The notes under the pieces are model-generated. The model made no database searches. It was not told the origin of the DNA and saw only the letters and a program-made list of their open reading frames with translations. Source: a virus. From it: a stretch of 64,000 nt of DNA. The stretch lies in IMG/VR virus record IMGVR_UViG_3300027963_000066, positions 1 to 64,000 of that record. One strand, written 5' to 3'. Of this stretch, positions 8,291-19,529 are shown in pieces; within the stretch, counting starts at the first letter, position 1, and each line of letters opens with the position of its first letter. A program made the position numbers and the translations under genes.

Positions 8291-8812
8291 TTATTCTCCT
8301 TTTTTTAGAAATTCTTCAATATCTAAATTATATTTAATGCTGTCAATTTTATGCACACCTAATAGATAAAGCACATAACTTGCAACACTGCTACCACGCC
8401 CTACTCCCCAAACAACATTATTTTCACGCATGGTATCGACCAAGTATTTAAGATACTTTAATAGGTCGAGCATGTTATGCTGGATAAACAATTCGAGTTC
8501 TGTTACAACTCTTTGATATTCAGTTTCATTGGAAGTTTTATCTAAAAGAAAGCCCACAATTTCAAAATCGTAGTATTCTTTGGGCATAAACCAGTTACTT
8601 TGGTTAGCTTTATCAAATTCTATTATGTTTTCAAATTCTAAATCTTCTAACAGTCTAAGTTCAAAGATTTTGTCCGCATTTTTTTCTCGTGACTGATTAT
8701 ATTGAGTTACATCACAGTCAATAGTTACATTGTTTAAATTTTTACCTGAGTATAATGCGTCAAACGCTTCTTGCTCGGTAATTGAGACTCTGCCGTAATT
8801 ATCAGTTTTCAC
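8291..8812 (-). CDS. DnaE-like (DNA polymerase III alpha) fragment protein
   Basis: 173 residues. The C-terminal third (VVWGVGRGSSVASYVLYLLGVHKIDSIKYNL in sense) aligns with the start of the palm of bacterial C-family polymerases, where PVGPGRGSAAGSLVAYLL-type sequence binds the primer end and dNTP. The catalytic aspartate motifs and fingers that should follow are absent and the gene stops within ten residues. It is a short relative or remnant that keeps a nucleotide-binding element; it cannot polymerise as such. It overlaps the upstream gene by 11 bases in a compact operon. Confidence 0.7.
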   Translation of the reverse strand: MKTDNYGRVSITEQEAFDALYSGKNLNNVTIDCDVTQYNQSREKNADKIFELRLLEDLEFENIIEFDKANQSNWFMPKEYYDFEIVGFLLDKTSNETEYQRVVTELELFIQHNMLDLLKYLKYLVDTMRENNVVWGVGRGSSVASYVLYLLGVHKIDSIKYNLDIEEFLKKGE

Positions 8813-9359
8813 TTAATCCGCCTTTGACCACTATTGGTGCAAATCGCGGAGAGTCTTTCAAGTTGAGATCTTGCCAACTGGTATGATCGTCTGTACCTGT
8901 GTTTACTGAATCCATATTCCACCAAAAATTTCCACGCAAGTCAACACCTATGTCGTTATCGTGAGTTATTGTGTATTGTACACGATCTCCAATAACGCTG
9001 TCAACAGTTAAATGATTGATATGAAAATATTTTTCCGAAATAGTCACAAGTTTTATATAAAGGATTGAAGCAAAAAAATAATCAAATGGTTCTACAGGCA
9101 ACAACACTAGGTTTGAATCAAGATTGACTAAGGATTTAACCAGAGGATTTTCTTGGCTCACCAAAATAGAATTGTTAAGATAAGTGTCGATGAAATATCT
9201 AATCTTTCTAAACCCTAAGTTAACATCGTTGATTTTAGGATCAGTGGGTTCGACACTGAGTTTAACAGTGTAATAATTTGGTAATACTAATTTTTCGGTA
9301 ACAAGTGTACAGGCAAATTCAGAAGGCCATACAAAATTATCTAGGTGCTCAGTCAACAT
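8802..9359 (-). CDS. Hypothetical protein
   Basis: 185 residues, beta-rich, no Cys cluster or membrane helix, no recognised motif. Overlaps its neighbours by 11 bases on each side, so it belongs to the same transcript as the DnaE-like fragment. Confidence 0.7.
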   Translation of the reverse strand: MLTEHLDNFVWPSEFACTLVTEKLVLPNYYTVKLSVEPTDPKINDVNLGFRKIRYFIDTYLNNSILVSQENPLVKSLVNLDSNLVLLPVEPFDYFFASILYIKLVTISEKYFHINHLTVDSVIGDRVQYTITHDNDIGVDLRGNFWWNMDSVNTGTDDHTSWQDLNLKDSPRFAPIVVKGGLSEN

Positions 9360-9606
9360 TTATTAAATCATCTAAATCTTTGTTTTGTTTTTTAACAATG
9401 GTCTTCATATTTTCAGCCTGTCTGCGCATCTGTTCGGACTTGTACATATCTAATGCTGTGATAATTTGAGAGCATGCTCCACCTTGACCCATGCTGGCGG
9501 CTATTCCGTACTTTCTACTAAGGTCAATAATTTTATTTTCTAAATCTTGATCTTTTAACTTTCTTGGATCGCCTAGCAAGGGATGAAACATCTTATACTC
9601 CGACAA
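9349..9606 (-). CDS. Conserved hypothetical phage protein
   Basis: 85 residues, helical, with HPLLGDPRKLKDQDLE near the start and a basic/acidic coiled C-terminus. The segment GIAASMGQGGACSQI may be a turn between two helices. Overlaps the tail-collar fibre gene by 14 bases. Function unknown. Confidence 0.72.
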   Translation of the reverse strand: MSEYKMFHPLLGDPRKLKDQDLENKIIDLSRKYGIAASMGQGGACSQIITALDMYKSEQMRRQAENMKTIVKKQNKDLDDLINVD

Positions 9607-11332
9607 CCTTCATGATATAACACAATGCGTAGAATGGAGGAATATTAGTATAGTTGGTAGTAGTAGATCCCGTGCTGGCCGCGGTGATTGATCCACTAGC
9701 AGTTACGCCTGTAGCAGGACTAATAGTAATTCCAGTAGAGACTTTTGCCATAGGAGCACCGTCTCCGGGTCCAACAGCCTGCTCACTGCCCGATCCAGTT
9801 CGATCATTACCGGTTAATGAACCATCATATGGTGGACGTAGCAAATATCGGAAAGGATCGGCGTCGTGCGTGTGTTGAGGATCGTTAATTTGGTGTGTGT
9901 GATCGGCCACTGTACCACTGAATGTACCACCGTGCATGTGACTTACTAATGATGTAGCTGATGTACCACCTACTGTGGCAGTATTGAACACGCCCATAAT
10001 TTTTGTGCTGGCTAACTCTCTAGTACCACCTGCAGGCATATAATCTACGGATGCACCTGCAACAAATCTATCTCTTAAATCTGGAGTAGTGTATCCGTTT
10101 ACAGTTTGTCCGTTACATAATGCCCAACCTGTCGGGATAGTAGCAATGCTACCGTACCAAAGGATAATTGCGCCACCGGGCATAACACTATGTACAAATT
10201 GTGCGCTGACTAGATCAGTGCCAGTATTAGTAACAGTATTAGTCGGCATTGTGGTAATGGCAAATGTATTTTTAAGTCCATTACCGTAATCTTTATAGGT
10301 TACTTCTAATCTATTTTCTCTAGCATAGATAGAACCTTTATAATTGGTTATTACACCTGTAGTGGTTGTTGCTGATGTAGCTATTAAAGTAGTTAATATT
10401 GGTTGATCAAATACAGGATTAATAAAGGTAATTGAATCAAATGCTCTTACATTGTTATCTTCAAAAGACCCAACAGTATAAATGTTTTTACCACTTACAC
10501 TTGAAACAGTATAAATGGTATTGGTATTGGTAAAACAAAATGTAGCATTGGTTAGGATGTTTGTTGCAGATGATACTTCAAACCATGTATGTGGTAAAGT
10601 TCCGGAAACAATCCCAGTCATGGTAGTTACAATTCTATTAGGTACTAGTCCAATATTACCCGCCCGCCCGCCACGAGAAACTACAGTAACATCATTAGTG
10701 CCCGTGGTGAATTTATTTTCTTTGATATACAATGAATCAACGTGCTGTGTAATTGTATTTTCAGCTTCTAATTTGGCAATCGATCTTACATAATAAACAG
10801 GTCCAGCATTGCCAATTGGGTTTTCACTCCATACTTCGAACACATTGGTACCGGCTGATAGATCATAATTGGTACTTCTGTTAAGGTCTACGCATTTATA
10901 ATCGCCTGGGAAGTTAATTTTAGTAGCACTAGAACTACTAGGAGTTATGGATAATTTAATAGTACCAGACTTGCCTTCACCGGGCCAATTAATAATGTCT
11001 AGGTTGTGTTCTCCAGAAGAAACTTGAAATACCTGATAGCTACCTAAACTATAATCTATAGTAACATCGTAAAGTTCAGCAATGTCATTTTGCCAAATTT
11101 CTGTAGAACAGTTTTTAAAATTAGCAGATTCGATGGTATTTCCGTAGAATGTGCTAGTTTGATCAGTCCTTACACTGCTTTGTTCTAACCAACCAGTCCT
11201 GTCACCTACAGATTTAATAGCTTCGTGGATATTATGAAAGTTATCTCGAAATCCCTGTGAGTCATTATCCTGTCCTCGAACAGGAAAATTTTGCTTGATT
11301 TTTGACAAATAATTTGTGGTCGTACTAGACAA
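9593..11332 (-). CDS. Short tail fibre with tail-collar domain
   Basis: 579 residues from a TTG start at 11332, supported by GGAG seven bases upstream; the nearby ATG stops after six codons. The N-terminal half is Thr/Asn-rich beta structure. The C-terminal part has the phage tail-collar signature: GGAIILWYGSIATIPTGWALCNG then TPDLRDRFVAGA, then a His-rich segment (SHMHGGTF, DHTHQ, PQHTHD) that can bind iron as in T4 gp12. The protein is a receptor-binding or collar fibre. It ends the fibre operon. Confidence 0.88.
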   Translation of the reverse strand: MSSTTTNYLSKIKQNFPVRGQDNDSQGFRDNFHNIHEAIKSVGDRTGWLEQSSVRTDQTSTFYGNTIESANFKNCSTEIWQNDIAELYDVTIDYSLGSYQVFQVSSGEHNLDIINWPGEGKSGTIKLSITPSSSSATKINFPGDYKCVDLNRSTNYDLSAGTNVFEVWSENPIGNAGPVYYVRSIAKLEAENTITQHVDSLYIKENKFTTGTNDVTVVSRGGRAGNIGLVPNRIVTTMTGIVSGTLPHTWFEVSSATNILTNATFCFTNTNTIYTVSSVSGKNIYTVGSFEDNNVRAFDSITFINPVFDQPILTTLIATSATTTTGVITNYKGSIYARENRLEVTYKDYGNGLKNTFAITTMPTNTVTNTGTDLVSAQFVHSVMPGGAIILWYGSIATIPTGWALCNGQTVNGYTTPDLRDRFVAGASVDYMPAGGTRELASTKIMGVFNTATVGGTSATSLVSHMHGGTFSGTVADHTHQINDPQHTHDADPFRYLLRPPYDGSLTGNDRTGSGSEQAVGPGDGAPMAKVSTGITISPATGVTASGSITAASTGSTTTNYTNIPPFYALCYIMKVVGV

Positions 11333-11358
11333 TTTGGAACTCCATATAATTTACCCGA

Positions 11359-11366
11359 TATTTATT
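11359..11366 (-). promoter_or_regulatory. Late promoter box
   Basis: AATAAATA on the minus strand, 26 bases upstream of the TTG start of the tail-collar fibre, leaving room for the GGAG site. Confidence 0.55.
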
Positions 11367-11376
11367 GCTAAAATTA

Positions 11377-14064
11377 TCATGGTAGTTTTTTCTTAACTTC
11401 GTCTAGCTCGTGTTTTAGCTCTTTAATGGCTTCGATCAGCAGACCGGCGATGTTACCATAACTTACTGATAAGAACCCTTCGTCATCAATACGAACCAAT
11501 TCTGGAATTACTGCCTGTAGTTCTTGCGCTAGAACACCCGCATCAGCCTCACCATTGTTAATCCTGGTAAACAACACACCTCGAATCTGCATGACTTTTT
11601 CAAGAGCATTTTCAATAACTCGAATATCAGTTTTTAATCTTTCGTCAGATGTAGCATATACGTTACTAAACGTAGGAGTACCGCCTTGATTTAACTGAGC
11701 ATTTTGGTCAGTATTCCAACTTGGACCTTGTGGTCCTTGTGGTCCCTCGTTACCTTGGTTACCTGGGTTACCTGGGTTACCTTGGTTACCTTGGTTACCT
11801 GGGTTACCTTGAGCACCTTGAGGCCCTGTTGGTCCTATGTTACCATTGTTACCATTGTTACCCGGATTTCCCTGAGGTCCTTGATTACCTGGATTACCTT
11901 GATTACCTTGAGAGCCGGTCGGCCCGGTCGGCCCGGTCGGCCCTGCCACGTTACTTGGATTACCTTGATTTCCCTGATTACCTTGTGCGCCAGTTGGTCC
12001 TTGTGGCCCAGTTGGTCCCTGCGCTCCCTGATTACCTTGAGAGCCAGTCGGTCCGGTGGGTCCTTGCGGCCCTTGATTACCTGGGGCATTGCTGGGAGCA
12101 CCAGTCGGTCCTTGTGGTCCAGTTGGCCCTTGATTACCTGGGGCATTGCTGGGTGCACCTTGTGGTCCAGTTGGTCCCTGTGGGCCACTAGCATTACTAC
12201 CCGCTCCAGTTGGTCCAGTTGGTCCAGCCACATTACTGGCCGCACCTTGTGGTCCTGTCGGTCCTAGTGTATTGCTACCTGCACCAGTCGGTCCGGTTGG
12301 TCCTGCCACATTACTGGCCGCACCTTGTGGTCCTGTCGGTCCAGTAGGACCGCTTGCGGTGCTTCCTGGTCCAGTCCACCCCGTAGGTCCTGTAGCCCCG
12401 ACGGCATTACTAGCCGCACCTGTTGGGCCCTGTGGGCCCTGTGGTCCAGTTACTCCTTGCGGCCCTGTAGGTCCAGTTACGGATCCTGCATCCACAAATC
12501 CACTGTAAGGTCCTGTGCCCGTATAGACATATAAGTGTCCGTCAGCTGTAACAATGTATGAATCACCAATTGTTGGAGTTGGTACTGTAGGAAGGTTACC
12601 AGCTGTAGCAACCTGTCCTTTAATTGTAATACCTGAACCTTGTGGACCTGTCCATCCTGTAGGTCCTTGAACGCCTTGAGGTCCCTGTAATCCGGTTGGA
12701 CCTGTAGATCCTATTCCCTGTGGGCCAGTAGCGCCGCTAGGTCCTGTAGGGCCAGTTACACCTTGCGGCCCAGTAGCACCGGTTGGTCCCATTTCAGTAC
12801 TGCCCGGTCCAGTCCAGCCTGTAGGCCCAGTGACCCCTTGAGGTCCAGTCCAACCTGTAGGCCCAGTCCAACCTGTAGGCCCTGTGGGTCCTTGAACTCC
12901 AGTAGGACCAATTGGTCCACCACTAGGTCCAGTCGGCCCAGTTGATCCGGCACCTGTAGCACCTGTAGGTCCAGTTGGCCCGTCTAAACCACTAGGTCCA
13001 GTTGGTCCAATAGGTCCACCACTAGGTCCAGTTGGCCCTGTAGAACCAGTTCCTGTAGGTCCAGTTGAACCTGTAGGTCCTGTAGGTCCGGTCCATCCGG
13101 TAGGTCCAGTTGGTCCTTGTGGCCCTGTTGGCCCCGTAGGTCCTTGTGGCCCTGTTGGCCCCTGTGGTCCTGTAGCACCTGAAGGTTGGAACAGAACACC
13201 ATTTTGATAAAGATTACCACTAAAGTAAATGTCTCCGCCTACTCCTACGCCCCCTCGAACTACTAGGGCACCAGTCGATGTGCTGTTACTAGCAGTAGTT
13301 GCAGAAACTAAAATCTTTGGAGATGTTAACAGACCAGGATTTGCTAGGAATGAAAGACTGCTATCGGCTTTTGCTCCAACATAATCGTTAGGAAAAGGAA
13401 CCATGGTCAAATATTGTACTACATCAGTTGAGGTGGTAGCAGTTACATATATTTTTTGTGTTTGAGTAGCATTACCTGAAAAAATAGTTGCAGTACTGAC
13501 CCAAGTAGCAGTACTGCCATTGCTTAATAGAATATATCCGCTAGTGCCGATAGGAATAAATGCAGTGGTATCGGGCGCACTTTGGATAGGAATACTTCCA
13601 GCCGCACCGCCTGCTATGTTGGCAGGAGTATTAGGCCCAGTGGGTCCAGTGACACCTTGATTACCCTGAGCTCCTGTAGGACCTGTGGCTCCTGTAGGAC
13701 CTGTCCATCCCGTAGGTCCAGTGACACCTTGTGGGCCAGTTGCACCTCGTGGGCCAGTCCATCCTGTAGGTCCTGTAACTCCCTGTGGGCCTGTAGCACC
13801 ACGCTGACCTGTAGGTCCAGTCCATCCCGTAGGACCAGTGACCCCTTGTGGGCCAGTAGGTCCTTGTTGTCCAGTCGGTCCAGTAGCACCGGTCGGTCCA
13901 GTAGGTCCAATAGGGCCAGTTGGCCCTATTGTGTTAAGTAAACTTCTAGCCTGTGGTACTGTGATATACTGGTTTACAGTAGAATCCTGAACCACAAATA
14001 ATGTTTCCCCTTCTGTAGGGTTAGTTAGTTGCGGCAGTGATGTTATATTCGGTCTTATTGTCAT
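11377..14064 (-). CDS. Collagen-like tail fibre with S74 chaperone domain
   Basis: 895 residues. A short anchor (about 1-50) precedes long Gly-X-Y stretches (about 50-140, 295-480 and 535-780), dominated by [20 protein letters not shown], interrupted by a globular section (about 141-294) and a second one (about 482-530). The C-terminus ([19 protein letters not shown] and GVLAQELQ) is an intramolecular chaperone of the peptidase S74 type, which trimerises fibres and then cleaves itself off. Most likely a trimeric adhesin. Thr in the Y position is a potential glycosylation site. Confidence 0.92.
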   Translation of the reverse strand: MTIRPNITSLPQLTNPTEGETLFVVQDSTVNQYITVPQARSLLNTIGPTGPIGPTGPTGATGPTGQQGPTGPQGVTGPTGWTGPTGQRGATGPQGVTGPTGWTGPRGATGPQGVTGPTGWTGPTGATGPTGAQGNQGVTGPTGPNTPANIAGGAAGSIPIQSAPDTTAFIPIGTSGYILLSNGSTATWVSTATIFSGNATQTQKIYVTATTSTDVVQYLTMVPFPNDYVGAKADSSLSFLANPGLLTSPKILVSATTASNSTSTGALVVRGGVGVGGDIYFSGNLYQNGVLFQPSGATGPQGPTGPQGPTGPTGPQGPTGPTGWTGPTGPTGSTGPTGTGSTGPTGPSGGPIGPTGPSGLDGPTGPTGATGAGSTGPTGPSGGPIGPTGVQGPTGPTGWTGPTGWTGPQGVTGPTGWTGPGSTEMGPTGATGPQGVTGPTGPSGATGPQGIGSTGPTGLQGPQGVQGPTGWTGPQGSGITIKGQVATAGNLPTVPTPTIGDSYIVTADGHLYVYTGTGPYSGFVDAGSVTGPTGPQGVTGPQGPQGPTGAASNAVGATGPTGWTGPGSTASGPTGPTGPQGAASNVAGPTGPTGAGSNTLGPTGPQGAASNVAGPTGPTGAGSNASGPQGPTGPQGAPSNAPGNQGPTGPQGPTGAPSNAPGNQGPQGPTGPTGSQGNQGAQGPTGPQGPTGAQGNQGNQGNPSNVAGPTGPTGPTGSQGNQGNPGNQGPQGNPGNNGNNGNIGPTGPQGAQGNPGNQGNQGNPGNPGNQGNEGPQGPQGPSWNTDQNAQLNQGGTPTFSNVYATSDERLKTDIRVIENALEKVMQIRGVLFTRINNGEADAGVLAQELQAVIPELVRIDDEGFLSVSYGNIAGLLIEAIKELKHELDEVKKKLP

Positions 14065-14088
14065 AATTCTGGGATATTTTTAATAGTG

Positions 14089-14096
14089 TATTTATT
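14089..14096 (-). promoter_or_regulatory. Late promoter box
   Basis: AATAAATA on the minus strand, 24 bases upstream of the collagen-like fibre ATG at 14064. Confidence 0.5.
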
Positions 14097-14106
14097 GGAA
14101 AGTATT

Positions 14107-16479
14107 TTATCCAATTCTCCAGGCTGACCCGTCGTAATATACAGGTACTTTATAAGACCCAGTGCCTAATCCGGACACATTTGTATAGAATGTAGTGGTT
14201 GTGCAATCACTTATTGTGGCTCGCATACCTAGCACAAGATTTGTATTTGGTAACCCGGATACTGTATAGGTTGGGGGTAATAATGGCACCGCAGACTGTA
14301 CATATGTTTTATCCATCACTAGTACATTTGTTGATGATGTATAGAAAGAATATCGATAGGTACTTCTGTCAAATGTTAGATAAGAATTTTGACCCAATGA
14401 CAGCAAAGGATTGCTACCATTCATTTCTAAATAATAATCATCGTCGTTGACACTTAATCGATTTACTGTGGTCCAAACAGCGCCTGTGGTTTTGCCCACA
14501 GTATTGCTTGATAGGTCAGTAGATCCACCTAATAATACCACTCCGCCTGCATTTTCAATCCCATATCCTGTATTGCCTGTTATTTTACCGCCATTAATAC
14601 GGACATTATAATTGTTTATAGCCGCCCCAATTTTAATTCCACTAGCACCGCAACCTTGGATGTATGGAATGTTAAAATCAAAATCCAATCCAGCTGTAAT
14701 TTCTACGCCGTAGCTAGTAGCATAATCAATTTCAATGTGATTAAATTTACCAATAGCCGGGTAAGTGGCACCGCCACTGGTATTACGAATGATTGCACCC
14801 TTGGTAGTTACTAGTCCTAGATATCCAATTTCTAAACTATGGCAGTTACCGTCCCAATCTAAACCATATTGATTATTGGCACAATCAATTACAGCAAAAT
14901 TTATACGTAGAATATCTGATCTTAAAATGTCTGTTCCGTACCAAGTAATACCCTTACCGCCACAATACGCCCATAGCCAATCAACGACACAGGTATTCGA
15001 ATCCTGTATATACAATACAGAACTTGAAGTATAATTTGAACCAATATCAACGCCGTATAATTTTTTGATTGTTACCCTATCGGCATTATCAATCCTTAGC
15101 GCACATCCTGCTAGGTTTGGAGAATTAAAAGTCAAATCAACTTCTACACCTGCGCAACCACCTGTAATAGTTATTCCATTAATACTACCTGTAGGTCTTA
15201 AAACTCCAGGTCCTCCAAATCGCTGAAAAGTGTTACTTAAGATCAGCCCGGTGTTGTATTTGTAAATTTTACCTTCAGTTAATCGAACAGTTAGCCCTGA
15301 GTTTATTGCAGACTGTAGAGCAAAATAATCGTCAGCTATACCATCCCCCACTGCACCAAAATCTTCTGGTGTGACATATATGTCTTTTAATTTAGCATCA
15401 ACGGTTCTTGAAGTTACGGTATTAATTTGTGTAAATGTCGACAGCCCGGTTGGTCCAGTAGGCCCGGCTGTGCCAGCACCAGTGGGTCCAATTGCACCAG
15501 TAGGTCCTGTCACGCTAGGCCCAGTAGGACCTGTTACGCTGGGTCCAGTTGGACCTGTTGCACCCTGTACACCAGTTGGTCCTGTTGCACCGGTATTCCC
15601 TTGTGAGCCTTGTGGCCCAGTTACACTGGGACCAGTTGGACCAGTAGAACCAAGATCGCCAGTTGGTCCTGTTGCACCGGTATTCCCTTGTGAGCCTTGT
15701 GGCCCAGTTACACTGGGACCAGTTGGACCAGTTACATTACTGGCCGCCCCAGTGGGACCTGTTACGCTAGGGCCTGTCCATCCTGTCGGACCTGTTACAC
15801 TACTGGCCGCACCAGTAGGACCTGAGGGTCCAGTTGGACCAAATCCTTGTGGACCAACATTACCTTGAGCTCCTGTTGGGCCAGTAGCACCTGCACCAGT
15901 TGGTCCAGTAGCGCCTACTCCCCCTGCACCTGTTGGACCCGTTGGACCATTAGCCGGCCCAGTTGGACCAGTAGCACCTGCGCCAGTTGGACCTGTTACA
16001 CCGTTATTACCTGCAACACCTTGTGGTCCTTGTGGTCCAGTTGGTCCTCTAGTGCCTTGTGGGCCCGATCCGCTAGGGCCAGTCCATCCTGTAGGCCCAG
16101 TGGCACCTGCACCAGTTGGACCAGTCCTGCCAGTTGGTCCAGTAGCGCCAGGTTCACCTGTTAGACCTGTTGGGCCGCCCGGAGCACCTGGATTTCCTGT
16201 AGGACCTCTGACACCTTGTGGGCCTGTAGGACCAGCGCCTTGTGCGCCAGTAGGGCCTTGCGGACCCGGAGGGCCGCCGCTTGGTCCAGTTGCTCCTTGT
16301 TGACCTTGTAATCCGTCAATACCTCGAGGTCCTGTAGGGCCTGTGGCACCTTTAGATGCAGTAACCAATTGCGCCAGGGTCATTTTTTTGGTCCTAGATG
16401 CATCAGTTACATCAACTACCGGCAACACTATCTGGTTAGTTAATGTACTCACTGATGGCAAACTGGTAATAGCAGTCAT
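14107..16479 (-). CDS. Collagen-like fibre with beta-helix (pectate-lyase-like) domain
   Basis: 790 residues. An N-terminal anchor similar to that of the next fibre gene, then uninterrupted Gly-X-Y repeats (about 44-350), then [21 protein letters not shown], the standard entry into a right-handed parallel beta-helix, followed by a C-terminal beta domain. Such beta-helix domains in tailspikes bind or cut surface polysaccharide. No catalytic residues can be assigned. It shares its repeat vocabulary with the neighbouring fibre gene, suggesting duplication with exchange of tips. Confidence 0.9.
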   Translation of the reverse strand: MTAITSLPSVSTLTNQIVLPVVDVTDASRTKKMTLAQLVTASKGATGPTGPRGIDGLQGQQGATGPSGGPPGPQGPTGAQGAGPTGPQGVRGPTGNPGAPGGPTGLTGEPGATGPTGRTGPTGAGATGPTGWTGPSGSGPQGTRGPTGPQGPQGVAGNNGVTGPTGAGATGPTGPANGPTGPTGAGGVGATGPTGAGATGPTGAQGNVGPQGFGPTGPSGPTGAASSVTGPTGWTGPSVTGPTGAASNVTGPTGPSVTGPQGSQGNTGATGPTGDLGSTGPTGPSVTGPQGSQGNTGATGPTGVQGATGPTGPSVTGPTGPSVTGPTGAIGPTGAGTAGPTGPTGLSTFTQINTVTSRTVDAKLKDIYVTPEDFGAVGDGIADDYFALQSAINSGLTVRLTEGKIYKYNTGLILSNTFQRFGGPGVLRPTGSINGITITGGCAGVEVDLTFNSPNLAGCALRIDNADRVTIKKLYGVDIGSNYTSSSVLYIQDSNTCVVDWLWAYCGGKGITWYGTDILRSDILRINFAVIDCANNQYGLDWDGNCHSLEIGYLGLVTTKGAIIRNTSGGATYPAIGKFNHIEIDYATSYGVEITAGLDFDFNIPYIQGCGASGIKIGAAINNYNVRINGGKITGNTGYGIENAGGVVLLGGSTDLSSNTVGKTTGAVWTTVNRLSVNDDDYYLEMNGSNPLLSLGQNSYLTFDRSTYRYSFYTSSTNVLVMDKTYVQSAVPLLPPTYTVSGLPNTNLVLGMRATISDCTTTTFYTNVSGLGTGSYKVPVYYDGSAWRIG

Positions 16480-16482
16480 TGT

Positions 16483-18651
16483 TTATTTCCTGGTTAATGT
16501 GACATTATCGTCGAACGTCCAAACAATATCTTCTTCCAAATATGGATCAGAAGAAATAGCGTCTCCTATGTTCTGTCGTTGTAATAATAGATATTTAGTC
16601 GTTGCACTATCCTGCGTACCTTGAATGATAATTCGATCTATTTCAAAGTCTAAAAGTTTAAAATCAAATCCGCTCAATTTAATTCTGCTGACGATTCTTG
16701 ATCCTTGACCAGGTAAAGCATAACAAATAGGCACCACTGTCATATATCCCGGGATTCGATATTCTCCTGCCTGTGGAGTCTGCATGTATAAAGGTTGATA
16801 GGAATCGTCAACGCTAATAACTGAACCGTCGGGCAATTGCAGTGCTCTTAGGCTTTTTTGCATATTTTCAATGCTTCCTGGGTAATAGGAGTCGTTATCA
16901 ACATATATTACCGAATTAGCCCCGGCTTGATCATCAATCATATCGAGGTAAACTACTTCGTACAATGGTTGATTGAATGAATTTTTGGCTATGGCTATTT
17001 TAATGTCACCAAAGTAAAAACGTTTTTTATAAAAATTACGTTTTAATGCCTTTACATACTCTCTTAAAGTAAGTTTTTCTATTCCAAACTCAACAACTAA
17101 TTGAATACCTCGTTGTACTCCAAAATTATAATCGTAATACCTGTAGATTAAATTTGGATCAAAAGTAAAAGTGTTGCTGATAAATTCTCTAAATTGATCT
17201 TTCTTATCCTGAGATAAAAATGGTCTTAGACTAATACTGGTATATTCCGGTGAATCCTCACCGTTTGTCTGAACTACAAACATGCGACTAACTGAGCTTA
17301 GATCATATACATCGCCGGCGTTGATGGTAAATGTGTATGATGCGGGATTTGCATATGCCACCCTTCCATAGATACTGCCATCACTGCCCAATGTTAATCC
17401 TGGAGGCAATGTTCCGCTGGCCAAGGAATACTTGATTGAGTAATTTGAATTAATATGTTTAGCTACCACAGCCAGCTCGCTGACATGTCCAACAAACACC
17501 TGCCCTAAATTTGAATTAGTTACCCATTGAATAGTACTTTCGACTTCTCCCTTAATGGCCAAGGTAAATGTATTAGTGGCAGTGGTTTTAGTCTGAGTAG
17601 CTGTGTCAGTTTTAGTAGCTTCTATTGTCAAGTTATAATTTTTAGTATAAGCTGGCTGATACGGCACATACCCGGACAGGTAACCTTTGTCAGGATCTAA
17701 AGTAAGTCCTAAAGGTAAATTTGTTGCTACGGTTCCTGTATTGATTAATCTGTATTGTAATGTGCCAGAATACGGTGATGCATCATAGACTGTGACAGGA
17801 ATATCTTGACTATTATTGGCTCGAATAGTGCCAAGACTTGTGCCATTGATCCACTGCAATGGTTGCATGTAGATATTAGGTGCAGATATAGCGGGTAATA
17901 CGATATCTACTGGCATGGAAGTTGTATTGTAGTTTAAAATATCTACACTGGTCACTACAATTTTAAAAAATTTTCTAGTTTCTAAAATGCCATCAGTTGC
18001 CGCTACAATAAATTGATAAATTCTAGGAACCCCGGGTATTTTACCAAAAGTAGTCGCAGAGTGATCGTATGTATATTTGTCATATGATTCTGTGTCATAC
18101 CCGCCAGTAGTCGATATTTGTCCATCAACTGACACAGAATCTTGAACAAATCCGGTAATTTTTCCTAACTCAGTTAGAGTTAGCCCTGGAGGTAATATAC
18201 CACCCTTGTCTGGAATGTAGTAACGAATTTTAGCGTCACTTGGAGCTTCGGTCGGGTTGGCCTGTAGTTGAAAATCTACCCATTCGCCTGTAAAAACATA
18301 TTCTTTACCGTTGATTTTTAAGTATTGATTATTACCGGTAGTGGTAATCCATGTTGGTTGATCCGGTCCTAGGATGTCGATGCTAAATGTTCTGTCTGCT
18401 AACCCGTAGTTGTTCCTGGCTCTAATAACAAATTCGTATTTGCTTAAATTTAACGTGTTACCTGCTACACCTCTAATTAATCCTATACCATTAAGTGCAG
18501 GTGACGCCAAGCTAAGTCCTGGCGGAAGTGCTCCAGAAATCAGTGTATAACTAGTATCTGCTGTGGTAGTTCGTATGTATTCACGGACTGTATTTCCTTC
18601 GTAGGCACTGAACAAGGGTCCTGCAGGGGTAATCCAAACTGGTGAGCTCAT
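16483..18651 (-). CDS. Structural protein with putative Ig-like repeats
   Basis: 722 residues. Several repeats contain GALPPGLSL, GILPPGLTL, LPLGLTLD and GTLPPGLTLG followed by a G-x-I/L-x-G turn, the hallmark of putative Ig/cadherin-like (He_PIG) modules. The last third is different and may be a virion-attachment domain. A baseplate or long-fibre component is likely given its position before the fibre genes. AAAGGA lies 13 bases before the start. Confidence 0.8.
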   Translation of the reverse strand: MSSPVWITPAGPLFSAYEGNTVREYIRTTTADTSYTLISGALPPGLSLASPALNGIGLIRGVAGNTLNLSKYEFVIRARNNYGLADRTFSIDILGPDQPTWITTTGNNQYLKINGKEYVFTGEWVDFQLQANPTEAPSDAKIRYYIPDKGGILPPGLTLTELGKITGFVQDSVSVDGQISTTGGYDTESYDKYTYDHSATTFGKIPGVPRIYQFIVAATDGILETRKFFKIVVTSVDILNYNTTSMPVDIVLPAISAPNIYMQPLQWINGTSLGTIRANNSQDIPVTVYDASPYSGTLQYRLINTGTVATNLPLGLTLDPDKGYLSGYVPYQPAYTKNYNLTIEATKTDTATQTKTTATNTFTLAIKGEVESTIQWVTNSNLGQVFVGHVSELAVVAKHINSNYSIKYSLASGTLPPGLTLGSDGSIYGRVAYANPASYTFTINAGDVYDLSSVSRMFVVQTNGEDSPEYTSISLRPFLSQDKKDQFREFISNTFTFDPNLIYRYYDYNFGVQRGIQLVVEFGIEKLTLREYVKALKRNFYKKRFYFGDIKIAIAKNSFNQPLYEVVYLDMIDDQAGANSVIYVDNDSYYPGSIENMQKSLRALQLPDGSVISVDDSYQPLYMQTPQAGEYRIPGYMTVVPICYALPGQGSRIVSRIKLSGFDFKLLDFEIDRIIIQGTQDSATTKYLLLQRQNIGDAISSDPYLEEDIVWTFDDNVTLTRK

Positions 18652-18699
18652 ATTTTTGATAAATCCTTTACTCGGGTATTTACCAAAAATATGTATTGA

Positions 18700-18921
18700 T
18701 TAATGCAGGGTTCTATTCCCTACATCTTCTATTCGATCGATGCCAAAAATGCTTAATATAGCCTGTATTTCTTCCGGAGGGTCTTCCATCAAATGTTCTG
18801 GATACATCATACTTTTTAGTTCACCATCTGGACCTATGATAAATCCAAAATCGTCTGGTGAATAGTCGTCGTCTCGTTCTTCTTCTATTTCTACAGCATT
18901 AGCTGGGATGTTGTTGGGCAT
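18700..18921 (-). CDS. Hypothetical acidic protein
   Basis: 73 residues, strongly acidic (EIEEERDDDYSPDDF), containing GFIIGPDGELKSMMYPE. GGAG eight bases before the ATG. Located between the fibre block and superoxide dismutase; no family recognised. Confidence 0.75.
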   Translation of the reverse strand: MPNNIPANAVEIEEERDDDYSPDDFGFIIGPDGELKSMMYPEHLMEDPPEEIQAILSIFGIDRIEDVGNRTLH

Positions 18922-18951
18922 TTTAGCACTCCAAAATTAGTTTTTGATAGA

Positions 18952-19524
18952 TTATTTTTTAAGGTTGATTCTATCGTTTATCACCGACCAGTTAATTGCC
19001 CTCCATATATTTTTTAAGTATTTTGCCTTGTCTGCTTGGTAATCCAGAGACCAAGCATGCTCCCACCAATCTATTAACAGTATGATATCCTGTTTTACTT
19101 GATGATTTGTTATAATTTTTACTTGCCCGTTCCGAGCAAGGTATACCCACCCACTGCCTTGTATAGCCATGGCTGTTGTTTCGACAGTATTTTTTAATTC
19201 GTCAACACCGTCTTTAAAGTGTTTTTCTATAAATTCTAGACTAGCGCCGTGGGGTTGATTTCCTGAACTAGGAGATTTTAATTGCGGAAAAAAAATGTTA
19301 TGGAGAAATGCCCCTGCATGGTTAAAATCAGCATCTCCCTCGTCTCGATTGTACCGATCAACATATCCTTTGGCTAATTTTCCGTAATGATAATCTATAG
19401 TATCTTCACTCATTACTGGTGCTAGGTCTGTTCTAGCATAAGGAAGCGGCTCTAATACCAATTTGTCTTTTTTGGTATCTGCTTCAATAACCAATCGTTT
19501 TAAATCAGATAAACTTTTTTCCAT
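18952..19524 (-). CDS. Fe/Mn superoxide dismutase
   Basis: 190 residues from ATG 19524; the start is set by a late box ending five bases upstream. All family landmarks are present: LPYARTDLAPVMS, a first ligand His in DYHYGKL, a second in AFLHNIFF, and DWWEHAWSLDYQADKAKYL carrying the ligand Asp and His. The enzyme dismutates superoxide to oxygen and peroxide. Usual doubled KHH of the first helix is replaced by KLAKGY, so it is a divergent branch. A phage copy may protect the infected cell or virion components from oxidative damage. Confidence 0.88.
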   Translation of the reverse strand: MEKSLSDLKRLVIEADTKKDKLVLEPLPYARTDLAPVMSEDTIDYHYGKLAKGYVDRYNRDEGDADFNHAGAFLHNIFFPQLKSPSSGNQPHGASLEFIEKHFKDGVDELKNTVETTAMAIQGSGWVYLARNGQVKIITNHQVKQDIILLIDWWEHAWSLDYQADKAKYLKNIWRAINWSVINDRINLKK

Positions 19525-19529
19525 GTAAG

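Noticed and set aside
11721-12191. CRISPR or other spaced direct repeats
   Set aside because: The repeats are codon-level Gly-X-Y repeats in frame with a fibre gene; no unique equal-length spacers anywhere in the window.
11704-13941. Long plus-strand reading frames opposite the collagen-like gene
   Set aside because: They are repeats of complementary GGN codons with no start signals; typical shadows of Gly-X-Y repeats.
15371-16303. Pro/Val-rich plus-strand frames opposite the second collagen-like gene
   Set aside because: Same reason: antisense of repeated Gly-Pro-Thr codons.
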